Assembly: GCA_037957365.1 (NCBI GenBank)
Contig: JARHVA010000081.1
Location: 5,592,001-5,656,000, forward strand
DNA length: 64,000 nt
DNA from: Torreya grandis
Taxonomy: Eukaryota; Streptophyta; Pinopsida; Cupressales; Taxaceae
Direction: 5' to 3'
Position 1 is the stretch's first letter; each line of letters begins with the position of its first letter. The notes beneath the pieces were generated by a model. It made no database searches, was not told where the DNA came from, and was given only the letters and a program-made list of their open reading frames with translations. Both the position numbers and the translations under genes were made by a program. Positions 1 to 13,200 of this stretch are shown here, piece by piece.

Positions 1-3000
1 TCGTAAAAATGATTCTTCTGGCCACATCTTAGGGCTGAGATATACAAGTATATCAACTCATGTACCAGATATGACATAGCTAAGCCAGTCAATAAGAAGC
101 AAGGTTTCTGCACACCTCTGTCAATTTCAATGAGACCATGAGAATCCATTTCGATGGACTTTCTCTCAAGATATCCTATTACCAAGCATGGTAATGATTT
201 TATACATTGAAATTAAATCAATAAATGTTTGACAATGCTTGTCCTTGACATATTTACCTCCCTTAGCCAATTTACCATTTTAATGATGTACAATCTATGT
301 GAAAAACTTCAAAATCTCAAAATTACCAAGAACATATTCTATAATTTTATATTTCATCTATTTAGTAGATACTTTACTGCCACTCTTATTTCATAAACCT
401 CTATCATTTTAGGAAAAGATTGTAATACATTGATAGGGGTACACTATGCACATGTCTAGTAGTGCAAACTTGTCTCCCACACTCTAATGACTATATTTTT
501 AAAATAACATGCTTAATTAATAGATTTACCACATATATCAATAAGTTAGTTATCAAAAACATTCAAAATTATCTATAAAAGAACACCAAGGGTTGCATTT
601 GAAAGGACCCAATAATATCCTACAAGGCACCTATCTTTTTGATTTTAAAAGAAGCAATTTCTAAGTAAATATCCTTATTACAATTTTATAGTGTTCAACC
701 AAGTGTAACATTATTTATTACAGGTTGAAGGCACCCCTTGTCAAGCATTCTCATCAAATTTTATAGTTGTAATCATGTGATATTTTTTATAGGGAGAAAT
801 ACATTGGCTTAAGGTTTTTTGGGATATATAGGAAGCACACAAAGATATTTTGAAGATAGCTCGACTATTCTCACTTCCCCATTTTTTCAATTTGATCCTT
901 TTTGTGTGGATGTAGGATAGGGTTTTTATTTTACATGTTTTCTATGCATAAATTTGGGTTTTTCACAAAGACTGCATACAGATGCAGACAAATAAACCCA
1001 TTTTTAGATCCAATGCATAGACTAACATGATAAATTCATATAACTTGACAACAACACTATACACTTTTGTCTACCTTTAGTGTACTTATTCGAGCATGTA
1101 TCGAGTCACTATTTTATAAAACATTTATGTTTTTAGTTCTTTTTAAATAGTCATATTTTGAAAAAATATAATACAATATGAAATAAATTATTTTTAAGGA
1201 CAATTATTTAACCATAACCTTAGTGTTTATTTCTAGCAAATTTTTAAATTTTGTAAATTTTGTGGATCTCGATATTTTATTGTATTATGTTATATATCAT
1301 CCTAGATCAATTTAAATATTTTCTATTTTTTAGAGTTAATTTTAATTGATAATGAATTATAGTGTAAATATTTTGTTGAACCCGCTATAGTCACAACATT
1401 ATGTTTTGCTTGTTGATTTTAGTTTTAGGGTTTTACTTTAATTCTATAAATTCATATTGCAAGAATAAATTGCTCAACCTTGGATATTATGTGTATCTTA
1501 ATATTTCCCATCTTTAATTATTTGACACAAAAAAAACTTGTCCGGTACCTAATAAATACTGACACAAAGACTCTTTATTTCCACTTCGGGTTTAATTTTC
1601 ATATTTTCCTATATAAAATTCTTCATTTTTTTTTGCTTTATTTTTCTTTGTTTTACAGATTATGTTCATTTAATTTATAAAATATTTAGTGATTGTCATG
1701 AAGTGTTACCTAGTAATTTGTTTATAGATATTGTGGCATGAGGGGGTTTACTCCACTCATAGCCGTAGAAGAACACTAAACATGAAATTTATTTTCCCAT
1801 ACTTCATAGTATATAAAAATATACACGATCCCATTGTTTACGCCAATTTAAAGCCTTTATTTATCTAATTTGTGGTTAACTTTAGAGGAGCATATCACCC
1901 AAGGAAGTTACTCTCAACTTAGCCTTGAAATCAGAGATTAGTGGGCTATATGCATAGTTATACCTTTTAGTTATTTTTATGAAACATTAGGGTGACACTA
2001 ATCAACAAAAATACACATATTCCTTAGAGCCTAGTTCATTCAAACCCTTTCTTATTCGAACCCTTTATCCTTGATTTATGATTGCACTGTCTTCTTAGCT
2101 ATTAGATGTGGATGATTCATTTTATATACATAGTCATAATTCTATTGATAATTGCATATCACTAAATTAATTATTTGTTCTTTTTCCTATATTATAATGG
2201 GTTTAATGAATGAATCTCTCTTTCATATTTTACATAAGATCATGTAATTTAGCATTGCATCTCATATTTCATTTCAACATATTAGTCATTATGTGCAAGC
2301 ATGGTTAAAAAATTAATCTAATAAAAAAAATCAATCACATCATAAGGACCCTTATGCTCTTTTTAATTCCTATTGTGCTCATATTCCTCTTCTCTTCTTT
2401 CTCCTAAAACCCTTCCTTCATATGAGTTAGGTCATGACAAGGTATCAAATTGTTTGGGGATGAGAAATCTCATCTAGTTCAACTAGTATTGGGAGAAGAT
2501 GCCTTGTCTATAAGGAAGAGTCCACTCCTTGTGGACAAAGTCAAGATATGTTATCTCGTGAGATCATACCCTTCACTCCCACCACTACTTGTAATATCCA
2601 ATTTGAATTTATTCCTATCAAACTAGACATCAAATAGAATGTGCTCTACCATTTTTGATTCCTTCAACTCGCCTTTAGCATAACCTTATTAGTTCTTTTT
2701 CTATACATTTTATCGATCAATAACTTATCTTAGACTCTCAAGTCCATATTGTTAAAACTAGATGAGGGTGACCTCCTTTAACTTCCCAACCTCAAAAGCC
2801 TATTATCAATATTCCTCCTCCACTCTTCCACAAAATTCAAGGTAAGCCCCCCAACACAAAGGGTATGATCTCATTGAGTAACTGGGTAACATATTGACCA
2901 TGATTTTTATTCTAGAGTTATTGAAAATGGAACCAACTTATAAAGATATTCAATATGCAATGTTGTGAGATACTACTATTCCTCTATACACACAACCAAA

Positions 3001-4860
3001 TTAATTTGCTTTTATTATAATCATCTTCAAATATATTGATAGTAGTATTTATTTTGATAAAGAAGGCTTACTTCTAAAAGCATTATTGAGCAAAATATTC
3101 CACTATTTATCTAGGTTCAAATTCATGGAAAGTTGATTGAGTTTATTCGACAATGGTTCATTAAATATTTATAGTTATAACTTCATACAAGAATTAAGTT
3201 TCAACAAGAGTGATATTCAAAAATTTGAGAAACCTATATATAATTTTTATAATAATCTAACATTAGTAATTGGTGCATATACTGGTAGGTTTGAAAATGG
3301 TCTCTATTATCTTTCAAGTTGTTTCTCAATTATAGTATAACCTATTATTGGGATGACTTTAGATTCATGATATGGGGGATATACCATTTTTTTTTCATAG
3401 GTGCATCATGTTTCTATATGAATCACATGAGTATATAATTACAACATATGATACACCTTTTCAATATTGTAAAATAACACAATATGATAGGGTTTATTTC
3501 ATAGCACTTGAACAACCAATTCTTATTGCATAAATATATACATATGAGGTAGGTGAATCAAGTAAAATAGTTATTATTGGATAGGCTTATCCTATTTTTT
3601 ATCATATAACATAGCACATTCAAAACTTCAAACTAAGACATATTTTGTGTGGTTTCAATGTTAAGCCAACCTTTTTCCCAACAACCTTGATCTGTAAGGG
3701 GCATGTCATCTTTCTTTACAAACAATTTTATAGGTTTTATTTATCCATAACCTCTTTTCCATGTTGAGCTATAATGAATAATAATGTCTTACTCTTCACT
3801 CATACTCTACATGTTTCATGTCGAATATCATATTTGCTTAAATGAACATATATAGGTATTATCCAAATATGCTAGCTTTATTTTCTCTATATGCTTGCTT
3901 AATTACATAACATGATTTTTCTCATTTACTTATTATATGTGGCCCTTATCCTTGTGTATGTTTAACACACACCCCCTTGCATGTATGACATCATCATGGC
4001 ATATGTATGTGGCCTTTGGTCTTCTATGTTTGTGCAACATTTACATGTCCCTTGTATTCAATTTTTATGTGTTATGTATGACATTAATGCAAGATTTCTA
4101 ACTCTATATTAAATTTACATGTCCCTTGTATGTGACCTTTAGGGATTCTTTAGTGACATTATATAACTTTGATGACATGTTCATTATTGGTTTTTATGGT
4201 TCCATGATTCCTATCATGCACTGTTACTTATCTATTGCACACATCTATGGTTTCATGATACATATCATGTACATAATAATTTTGTGCTTCAATGCTTCAT
4301 TATTTGAAAATAATATGTTTACAATACATATTCAAGACTTGCAAGTTATCTACATGTTTCATACATTAATTTAATGTTATATTAACATTACATGATGCAT
4401 CATATGATTCAACGTTACATCTCTAATATTATAATACAATTCAAATATGTAAAATGTTATTACATGATTACATCTTTCATTAATCCTCACACTTTTTTCT
4501 TTTGATTCAAGTTATTTGTAGGCAATTTCCCTCATCTAAAAATGGGGGAATCATAATGGGATTATCCTTAGGCCTCCACAAGTAACACATTTCAGATTTG
4601 AAAAATTACAATATGTAATACTCAGAAATTTTGAAAAAACATTTAAAGGTTTATGATTTTTTTGGAAGATTGATGTTTCACTAATGAGCTTCTAGGGTTT
4701 CCTCTTTCTATCATATTGTCAATCTAACATAGATCTAAGAGTTAGATATATATTTATTAAGCATTTATTGATGATTTTGATCGATGATTCACGCTTTAGG
4801 TGGTACGACATACCCCTATTTTAAATATCTACAACCATTATCTCTATATCTTTCGATGCA
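1..4860. other. AT-rich sequence with no supported gene
   Basis: I see no protein domain, RNA gene or clear element boundary here. The open frames are short (66, 67 and 82 codons at 1480-1680, 3137-3340 and 4126-4374), rich in Phe, Ile, Tyr and Leu as expected from AT-rich noncoding DNA, and match no family I recognise. The part from about 3880 to 4470 is loosely repetitive, with phrases such as catgtcccttgta recurring. It is most likely old, fully decayed repeat DNA. Confidence 0.6.
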
Positions 4861-5605
4861 AGGAAATCTAGTGTGAGCAAGAGTGACCATGGCATTGAAA
4901 TAAGTGAGGAATTTCATTCTGAAGGTTTTTTATAAGGTATTGGTGCTAACCTAGACACCCCTTTCCCTGATGTTGTCTTTGATCTGCCTAAATTTGACTA
5001 AGCTTATAATTTTTTTGAAAATTTTACTCTAATTACTTATTTTATTGGAAGAGTCCCCCTTTGAGATTATCTAAGAACAATGGGTTTATAACCATTGACA
5101 AGGCCATAGTGTGAAATTTTAAGGAGTCCCAAACTTTAATAATGGTTTCTTCTTATTTTATTTCACCAACACGAAGCAGTGCAAAGCCATTATTAATTAT
5201 GGTCCTTAGTTTATCTATGACACACTGGTGGTGTTTTATCATTGGACTCGAGATTTTCAAGTTTTAGAGCAAGTGAAACTAAAAATTCCAATATGGGTCA
5301 AGTTTCCTAATTTTCTCTCCTCCTATAGGGGTTTATTGACCAACTCATAAAAATCTTATGGCATTTCATATGCCATTAATAGTCATATAATTTTATAGTT
5401 CATCTCCAAAAATGGGTTTGTGTAGAAGTGGATATAGCCCAGGATCTCAAAGAGTCCATTGACTTTCAAATAGGGAACAATCGGTTTACTCAACATGTGC
5501 TCTAGATGATAAAGAAATTGCATGTTGCTTCTTGCTTGACCAACTTATTAGACCCAAACCAAGTGAGAAACTATATCCCAAATTGGATTTTTGACTTTGA
5601 ATATC
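4861..5605 (+). pseudogene. LINE ORF1 fragment with a DUF4283-like domain
   Basis: This is a decayed piece of a plant L1-type LINE first protein, the nucleic-acid-binding ORF1. In the frame starting at 5111 the translation reads GFFLFYF, then a GPW-like turn written GP-stop because TGG has become TAG, then FYHWTRDF and KIPIWVKFPNF. This is the usual order of the plant DUF4283 domain, including its proline and tryptophan core. Several other stops and frame changes interrupt it. No CCHC knuckle is visible downstream, because the sequence changes at about 5605 into Copia RNase H on the opposite strand. The domain call is from motif order only. Confidence 0.6.
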
Positions 5606-5611
5606 TTCATC

Positions 5612-6640
5612 CTAATCTGAATCTATGTATCTAATAAAATCAAATTTTGTTCTTGTTCCATAGTGTATCCCATAGTTGTGCGAACCCTGAATGTAGTGCA
5701 TAATCCACTTAAGCTGCTTTCTAATGCAATTCATGTGGTTTATACATAAACTGGGAGGCCATGCTAACTGCATATGATATGTTAGGTCTAATGTGTGTGA
5801 GATAGATAAGACTACCCATAAGTTTTTGATATGGAGTTGCATGAATAAATGGTATAGGAAAATAAACCTCAAACTTTACACCAGATAAGAAGGGAGTAGG
5901 AACTGGCTTACAATCAACCATGTGAAACCTTACAAGAAAATCAGGAGAATACTTAGATTATGATAAAGTTATCCCAAAATTTGACTGAATGATTTCAATC
6001 CTGAGAAAGTAATGTAGCAATCCCATGTCAATCATTGAAAATTTGTCTGAAAGTGCAGTTTTCATTGATGAGATGGATGATTGTGAGCTCCCTATAATCA
6101 ACAAGTCATCCACATAGAGAACTAAGATCAATAGAGAATCATCCTATTTCAAGATGTAGACATTTATATCTAAGTGGCATTTGGTGAACCCATCTGTGAG
6201 GAAAAAGGAGTCCGTCTTGGCATACCATACTTGAAGAGCTCGTTTGAATCGGTAGATAGATTTATTGAGTCTGTAGACCAAAGAGGAATATTCCACAAAT
6301 CCTTGTGGTTAATCCATGTAGATCTCTTCTTTGAGGTCACCATGTATAAAATCACTCTTGACATCCATTTAGTGAACATCCCATCAATGTACGATTGTGA
6401 TGGCTAAAGTGACTTTGATAGATGTCATCTTGGCTACATGAGCAAATGTATTAGTGTAGTCTATGCTAAGCACATGAAAAAACCCCTTTGAAACTAGATG
6501 AAATTTGTACTTATCAACAAACCCATCCATAACATACTTAGTCCGATAAACCCATTTGCAATGGACCAATTTTATTCCTTTAGAAAGAGGGACCAAGTCC
6601 CATGCTTTATTCCTGATTAGGGAACTATACTCCTCTTGTA
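5612..6640 (-). pseudogene. Copia reverse transcriptase and RNase H remnant
   Basis: On the minus strand the RT begins with LVHCKWVYRTKYVMDGFVDK (6570-6510), goes through the remnant of the AHVAKM motif, and reaches LYVDDLLIIGS. The catalytic YVDD is at 6105-6116. Downstream, 5921-5721 encodes KPVPTPF and GSLIYLTHIRPNISYAV, the connection that precedes RNase H, and 5872-5612 encodes IMHYIQGSHNYGIHY ending at YIDSD, the first RNase H acidic motif. The segments lie in different frames. The rest of RNase H is absent because the homology stops at about 5606. Confidence 0.85.
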
Positions 6641-6829
6641 TAGAAAAATCCCATTCTAGAATGTCATATGCCTCATGAAAGGTTTATGGATCTAAGGAAA
6701 TGGATAGGTAGGCATGTGGAGTCCCCTAAAATTGTGAATGTGTCTACCTCGTATCCAATTGATTTTCAACCTATTTCTTAGAACTTTGAAGTGTCTATTT
6801 AGCCTGAGTGGGACTAGAATTGTATGAGA

Positions 6830-7760
6830 TTAGAGAGGTGAATCATCATAATTTGAAGTGTGAGTGTGAGATAAAGGAGGAGAATCCTCATCACTTGAAC
6901 TTGAAGAAGAAGAAGAAGAGTCATCCTGATCATTAGGAGGATTTTGAGGTGGATCCAAGTCACTGTCTGAGTTGGAATCAATGTTTAGTGAGACTTTTGA
7001 AGAATCTGGAATGCCAGTAGTGAGTTCAAGTGGGCCCTCACAAAACTTGGCACTCCTTTCTATGAAAAACTCATGTGTTTTAGGATGTAGGAGCATGTAT
7101 CCCTTAGTACCCTCTACATACCCCGTAAAGATACAAGACTGACTCTGAGGGTCTATTGCCTTGCGTTTCTTCTTAGGAACACAGGGCATTGATAGTGATC
7201 CAAATACTCGAAAGTGATCCATTGTGGGTTTGTGACCATCCCACGATTCAAAATGAGTGATTCCTTTTAAGGCTTTGTGTGGAACATGGTTCTGTATGTA
7301 GCATGCATAGTTGATTGCTTTAACCCAAAACTCAAAAGTAAGAAACTTTGATTGAAGCATGTAGTTGGTTATTTTCTTCAAGGTATGATTCTTACTTTAG
7401 CCACACCATTTTGATGAGGAATGTATGGAACTGCGTGTTGCATCTTATTCCCATCTGATGTGAAAAACTACTCAAACTTGTTGTTGACATACTCCCCACC
7501 ATTGTCAGTCCTTAGGATTTTGATGGAATAATTTGCTTGCTTCTCCACAAGTGCCTTGAAGTGATCAAAGACCTCAGACTTTTTTTGAGAAAAAACACCT
7601 AGGTGTACCTCAAAAAGTCATTGATGAATGTGAGCATGTATCTGGTCCTATTGAATGAAGGTTTTGAAAATAGACCTGTTATGTCACTACGGATAATTTT
7701 CAGCTTCTATTCAGCTCTCCTTGCTTTAACCTTGTCATATTTCTATTTTGGATGCTTGCC
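6830..7760 (-). pseudogene. Copia integrase remnant
   Basis: Integrase inserts the cDNA through a D-D-E catalytic core. On the minus strand the first Asp lies in RSDITGL, the second in RTDNGGEYV (Asp codon at 7504-7506). The Glu expected in the QNGVAE motif is replaced by Lys (codon at 7396-7398), so the active site is gone. A long open stretch at 7381-6830 (183 codons) holds the C-terminal part: NHVPHKALKG, HFRVFGS and a CIFTGYVEGTKGY motif, all typical of Copia. It is followed by an Asp/Ser-rich tail with a run of nine serines. Confidence 0.8.
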
Positions 7761-7849
7761 AAGAATGCAGCCATTGCATAGGCCATTTGATAATTTGAAT
7801 TTAGGCAACCTTGAAACTATCTCCTAAAAATTGAGTTGCTCCAGGTAAT

Positions 7850-8300
7850 GGTAGTTTAAATTGTCAAATCATTCATGCCATAGTTTGCTCACTCCATTTG
7901 CATGAGTAAGCAGTGTAGCTAAGGGCTGATCTAAGGCAAATTGTGAGAAGTTATACAACGTAGACTAATGATTGACCTCCTTATAATCCATTTTACGATG
8001 TCACTATGCAACTCCTTGATAACCACTAAATTAGGTGTGAACTCAGCTTGATTCCTTGCACCTATGTGAGTGATTTGGTACATCGACAGAGGATTGTGGA
8101 TAGTGAAAGAACACATAAAGCATCATTGAAGGTCCCATCGCTTCAACCAATCCTTTACCACTGACCTCTGACAAAGTGTCATCACCCATGAGAATTGAAG
8201 GCATAGAACATGGCTCTATTTTTGAAAATAGATCCTCTGAGGAGGCCATGTGATAGGAAGTACTCGAGTCAATAACCCAAGTTGAATGCTGAGAATATAC
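7850..8300 (-). pseudogene. Copia protease and pre-integrase remnant
   Basis: At 8264-8281 on the minus strand the translation reads WVIDSS followed by TSYHM. Copia proteases have WVIDSG-A-S-NHM at this point, so the catalytic Asp is present but the following Gly of the D-S-G motif is now Ser. The reading frame continues for about 68 codons (8249-8043) as ASSEDLFSKI and further, fitting the protease body, then drifts out of frame. Downstream the linker to integrase is badly decayed. Confidence 0.6.
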
Positions 8301-8389
8301 TACAAGTACCTTACCCTTATTTTTACCCTTTTTATTGTCTTAAGACTTTGCAGAATCTTGTGAATATGTGTTCTAATTTGAGGATTCAG

Positions 8390-9290
8390 GGACGTTGATG
8401 TTATTCTTCTCAATCATCTTAGTCACGGTGTCAATCTTCTTTTTCATGCACTAAGATTCATCATGCCCAAGTTTCTTATAAAAGTTGAGTTTGAGTTTCT
8501 CCTTCTTAGGTTTCCCTCGTGAGGAGGACTCATTTGGTGATGCTTTAGGATTGAAATCTGATTTTGTATTATTCTTGTGCTCATGATTTGGTTTAGACTA
8601 TTTATTTCCCTGTTTACCACTCTTATAATGCTTCTTCCTTACCTGATTGACAATCAAGTAATGTAATTTTGAAGACTTTAGTGCACCCATTTGAATTAGT
8701 TTATCTTGTTCTCGAGTTATATTGACAACAAACTCATCGAATGATGGCATATTCTAAGTGGAACCAAGTGCACATTTGGTAGTATGAAATGAAAAGATGA
8801 AAACTGAATAGTCATGACCCAATTTTGCAAGCACAAATAGAGTCAATTAGTCATCTATTTTTTTAATGCCACATTGTTTTAACTATAGTCTCAGTGATTT
8901 AAAATTTGTAAAGAAGTCTTGTAGGGTGTCATATTCACTTGGGCTCAATGTAATGAGCTCATTCTTCAGCTCATGGCCCCTCATGATGTCTTGCACTCCA
9001 AAAAGATTGTCTAGGATGGTCTAGACTTTGTTGGGAGTTTTTGTGGATTCAATATGAAATAGGAGGTCAGGAGACATTGACAGGCATAAGAAACCTTAGG
9101 CCTCATCACATCTATTGTACCATCTAACTTTTTTTGCATCCGTAAACAACTCAGTTTCTTTGCCCATAATGATCCGATAGAGTCCTTTACCTCTCAAAGT
9201 GAGCAGCATTTTAGACTTCTTGTCGAGATAGTTAAATGGTGTTAGTGGTTCAGTGTTTAGATCGATTAGTGCATATTAGATTGAGATAAT
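8390..9290 (-). pseudogene. gag: Copia gag remnant
   Basis: The capsid-like protein of the Copia element. On the minus strand I can follow FNYLDKKSKM, NKV-stop-TILD (Trp lost to TAG), HELKNELITL, then FDEFVVNI and a Lys/Ser-rich linker. A zinc-knuckle remnant follows near 8445-8490, reading FYKKLGHDES-stop-CMKK. Family members have CxxCxxxGHxxxxC here; the first cysteine pair is lost while GH and the last Cys remain. At least seven in-frame stops, mostly TAG, are spread along it. It would have packaged the element RNA in cytoplasmic particles. Confidence 0.7.
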
Positions 9291-9500
9291 TTATAGAATT
9301 GAGATGAAAGCAAAGAACATATTACACATAGTACAAGTAGTTCCTTAAACTATTAACAAGACCCCCCTTAAGTTACAAAGTAACACACACTCATGTCGAG
9401 CACCACCGAGAATGCATCTATGAGCAATTAGTGTGTGAAAGTATGAGAGGGATGTCAGGTACAACCGATAATGTGTTCAAGAAAGGTATAGTGAGTTTTA

Positions 9501-9513
9501 AGCCATTATACCA
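9501..9513 (-). promoter_or_regulatory. Degenerate primer-binding site of the Copia element
   Basis: The plus strand reads agccattatacca, a damaged version of tggctctgatacca, the complement of the initiator-Met tRNA binding site used by plant LTR elements. It lies about 240 bases before the gag frame on the minus strand. The 5' LTR should begin right after it at tgaataaaatgg (about 9514). A tandem-like pair of roughly 80 bp in this LTR candidate starts near 9718 and 9799. I could not place the outer LTR end. Confidence 0.4.
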
Positions 9514-10210
9514 TGAATAAAATGGATGTTACAAAGGGCTTAAAACAATATCACCAATGCATAGAGCTTGAAAAAATATGCAATTTAAAAAAAAAAACCC
9601 AAAATAGAGATACAGATTGAAAGTTAAGGCACTTACAAGTTCTTACTTCTACACATTCTTGGACCCTTTCTGAAAAGACAAAAATGGAAAAAAAATGTAG
9701 AGGTACCCCACAACTTCGAGCAGTATTGACCCTTTAAAAGTTTGGGTCGGTCTTAGAAGAGTAATTTGGGTTTCCTAGACTGCTTTGCTTCCAAATCTAA
9801 GTAGTAATGGCCCTTATAAAACTTGAGTCGATCTCAAAATAATAATCTAGAAGAGTAAGAGCCCTAATTTTATCCCAATTTGATCATAACCGAGTTAAGA
9901 AGAGTCCAATTACCATCTAAACAAGTGTAAATTAACCCTAAAGTTGATTACTGATCTCTGAATATCGTGTAGACTCACAACCATGGTAGCATAAAAGCAA
10001 CAAAATAGAGAAGACACAAAGTTGTACTTAAATTCAGATGTGGATGGAAGAATCTTCAAGGACATTGTATTAGATGCAATAGCATTGAATATCGAGGACA
10101 ATAACTAGTCTAAAGCTCTTTTGTACCATCGAAGAATTACAAGTAATCACTAAGGAGGATGAAAAAATGCCACAGTATGTCAGAGATACTATGAGATAGT
10201 CTCTATCCAG

Positions 10211-13200
10211 ATGGTCGGTCTCTACCAAGTGACAACGAAACCTGAGGTATTTCATTGTATCAACGTTATTACTCCTATTTTTAAGGATTGTAGACTTGAT
10301 CAGGATATGATTATCCATGAGTGTAATTTTAATAAAGTTACTTATATTTCCCCTATGGCCTTTGAAAGCTACTACAAACTTCCCATCCCTCAGGTAGATT
10401 TGCCCATAATTAAGCAATGGTCTGGCCAAAATGACTTAAAAACTGCCCCAATCCCATGACTATATTGAGGAACCCATGTATTTTTTGACACCGCAAGAAG
10501 AATCCCTATCTCCCAATTTATGGTGGGGATCAAAATGATCATGACTTTGCTAAATAGGCTATCTAGGGCCCCTTTCACCACTTATGTTAGAAAACTATGG
10601 GTCCCTTATGTATATTTCATGGTTGAAAAAAGACTCACCCCTCCTATTGGAGAAATTGATTAGTGTTTGCCTAAAATAATAATTTTTTACTATAAAGAAG
10701 AGTGCTGGCAACCACTTCTTTATTATGTCTTATATTTTGGATGCCTTATTGGCCACCACCACCATCCCTAACATCAAAAATTAGTCATCGAAGGGAAGGT
10801 ACATAGTGTCCCACTGCTATTCTAAACTGCACATATTCAAGTACAGGGACCACATACAATTCTTTTTTGATTGAAGAAAGTTGCTTACCTTTCCACTATG
10901 GGCTTTGAAAGATACTAAAAACTTCTCATCTCTCAGGTGGATTTACCCATAATTAAGCAATGGTCTAGCCAAAATGACTTAAAAATTGCCCTAGTCCCAT
11001 GCTATATTCAGGTACCCATGTATTTTTTGACCCTGTTGGAAGAATCCCTATCACTTAGTTTAGGGTAGGGATCACAATGATCATGAATTTTATAAATATA
11101 CTGTTTGGGGCCCCTTTCATCCCTTATGTATATTTCATGGTTGAAAAAGGACTCACCCCTCCTCTTGGAAAATTGATCAGTGTTTGCCTAAAACAATAAT
11201 TTTTTGCTAGAAAGAAGAGGATTGGAAACCACTTATTTATGATGTATTATATTTTGGATGCCCTATTGGTCACCACCACCATCCCTAACATCAAAAATTA
11301 GTCATCAGACGGAAGGCAGATAGTCTCCCAATACTATTCTAAACTACACATATTCAAGTACAAGGAACACATACAATTCAGTTTTGATTGTGTGTATCTA
11401 GCCTTGTCTAAATCTCGTACAAGGCTAACCTTGATGAGATTAAGTCCCTTAATCAAAAATTATGTGGAGCTTATTGGGGACCTTTGGTTATATCCTAATT
11501 GCACTATAATTAGGATAGAAGGAACCCTATGTCAGCCTACCAATCTATGTGCCCACCAAGCTGTGCAAATAGGAGATTGTATACCAATTATTCCATGGAA
11601 TTGATCGTGTATGCAAACAAAAGAGGAAGGGGATACTCCATCCTTTTCCTTTAACTATTAGTAGAATAATGTTGAAAATTTGGGATAGTGTAGACACCAT
11701 CTCCAGACACAGGGACTCTTTCAATTTGTAGCTTGATGATTTAAGGTAGTGGGATCCCCACGAGAATGTTGTCAATCATTTGAAGGCTAAGAAAATTAAA
11801 ATAAAGTATGAACATCAGCTTGGTGTCCATGACACCATGTATATCTGAGCATCTTCATTTTCAGAGGTTATAGCAAGATTGAAAAAACACAATATCGAGC
11901 TTGAAGCTAGGTTGAAAAGAGATGAGAACCCAATTGGTGAAATCTGGAAGATGAATCATTTACAGTACCATTTACTGCCATGACCATCTACTAGGCCTTC
12001 TCCTGAATAGCCAGAGACACAAATTGCACAAAGGATAGAACACCAATTTCATAAGGTGCAGGAAAAGAGAAGCTTGAAGAAAGACCTGGTGAAGGGGCAA
12101 CCTCTTCTACCTAGCCTGAGAAGCCAGACTCTAGGATTGAATACATTGACATGATAGCATTACATCCTAGGGAGACAATGGAAGATGTCTTAGAGGCACT
12201 GGCTAGTGCCTATGGGTCTGATGAAGAGGAAGCTCAAGAAGGAGAACCTCAACCCTAATTTGAGGAAGCAGGAAAAGAAAAAGGGAAGGAGATAGACTTG
12301 GACTTAGTTCCAATTATTCCCCTCAAAAGAGAAAGGTTGAGTTAGCATTGGTCCCTATAGGAACCAAGAAGCCTAAAATAACATTCACTCACCTTTTGAG
12401 TAAAGTTAATCTATTTAGTGATGAGAGTCCATTTCATGGTCCAACCATTCCTGAATGGTGTACATATGGCAAGATACAAAAGATCCCAATGGTGCAACAT
12501 CAATGGGACATCACAAAGTCTACCAACATCATAGTTCATGAGGAACTTAAGCCCTGGATAGTGGCTTTGCAACAGATAGAGAAAGAAAGATAAATGGTGG
12601 CTCTGGGATCTTCAGATAACACCCAAGTGGAAGCCCCAGAGCCTCCAAAAATGACACACTCTTCATTAAGTGTCTAATTTGACCCAACCACTATTAGATT
12701 AGAAAGAATAACCACAAATAAAGCTATGTGGGTGGAGAGGAATTCACTTTCCAGAAGGTGGAACCATTTGTTGGTTTGACTCTAGTTAGAGGCCAAAGAC
12801 CAGGTGAGGACCCTCATCCATGAAGAAGATATATTTAGGTTGGTTGAAACTCAAAGTGCCTAGTTACAAACTAGGATCAAAGGCTTGCAACATCAAATAA
12901 ATAACCTTCAGAAGTAGAATGAGGATTTAGAAAAGTAGGCAATTTTATCAGTTCCTGACTTTACGATTGAAATGTTTGAGAAATCATTCCATGACATGTT
13001 TGACTCTTTGAAGTCAACAAAGCTGAGGCAGAGTGTACTATACCTATAAGATACAATAGCCAAGGGTTTAATCACCCAATGACAAAATTCTAGGGATAAA
13101 ATCAAGGATTTGATTAGCATCTTGATAGGGGATAAAGTCCTTGGTTTCAAGACTATCAACATTACTCACCTCAACACCATCCTAGGCTTGATTTTGGATA

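Larger units (their letters stand above)
5606..9513 (-). mobile_element. Decayed Ty1/Copia retrotransposon, gag-pol region
   Basis: Read on the minus strand, the block shows the Copia order: gag (about 9290-8390), aspartic protease (near 8280), integrase (about 7800-6830), RT (about 6600-5940) and RNase H (to 5612). A degenerate primer-binding site lies at 9501-9513. Every domain has stops or frameshifts. The 3' side ends inside RNase H, so the end of pol and the 3' LTR are missing; the 5' LTR should begin near 9514 but its far end could not be placed. The element is inactive. Family assignment rests on the integrase-before-RT order. Confidence 0.85.
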
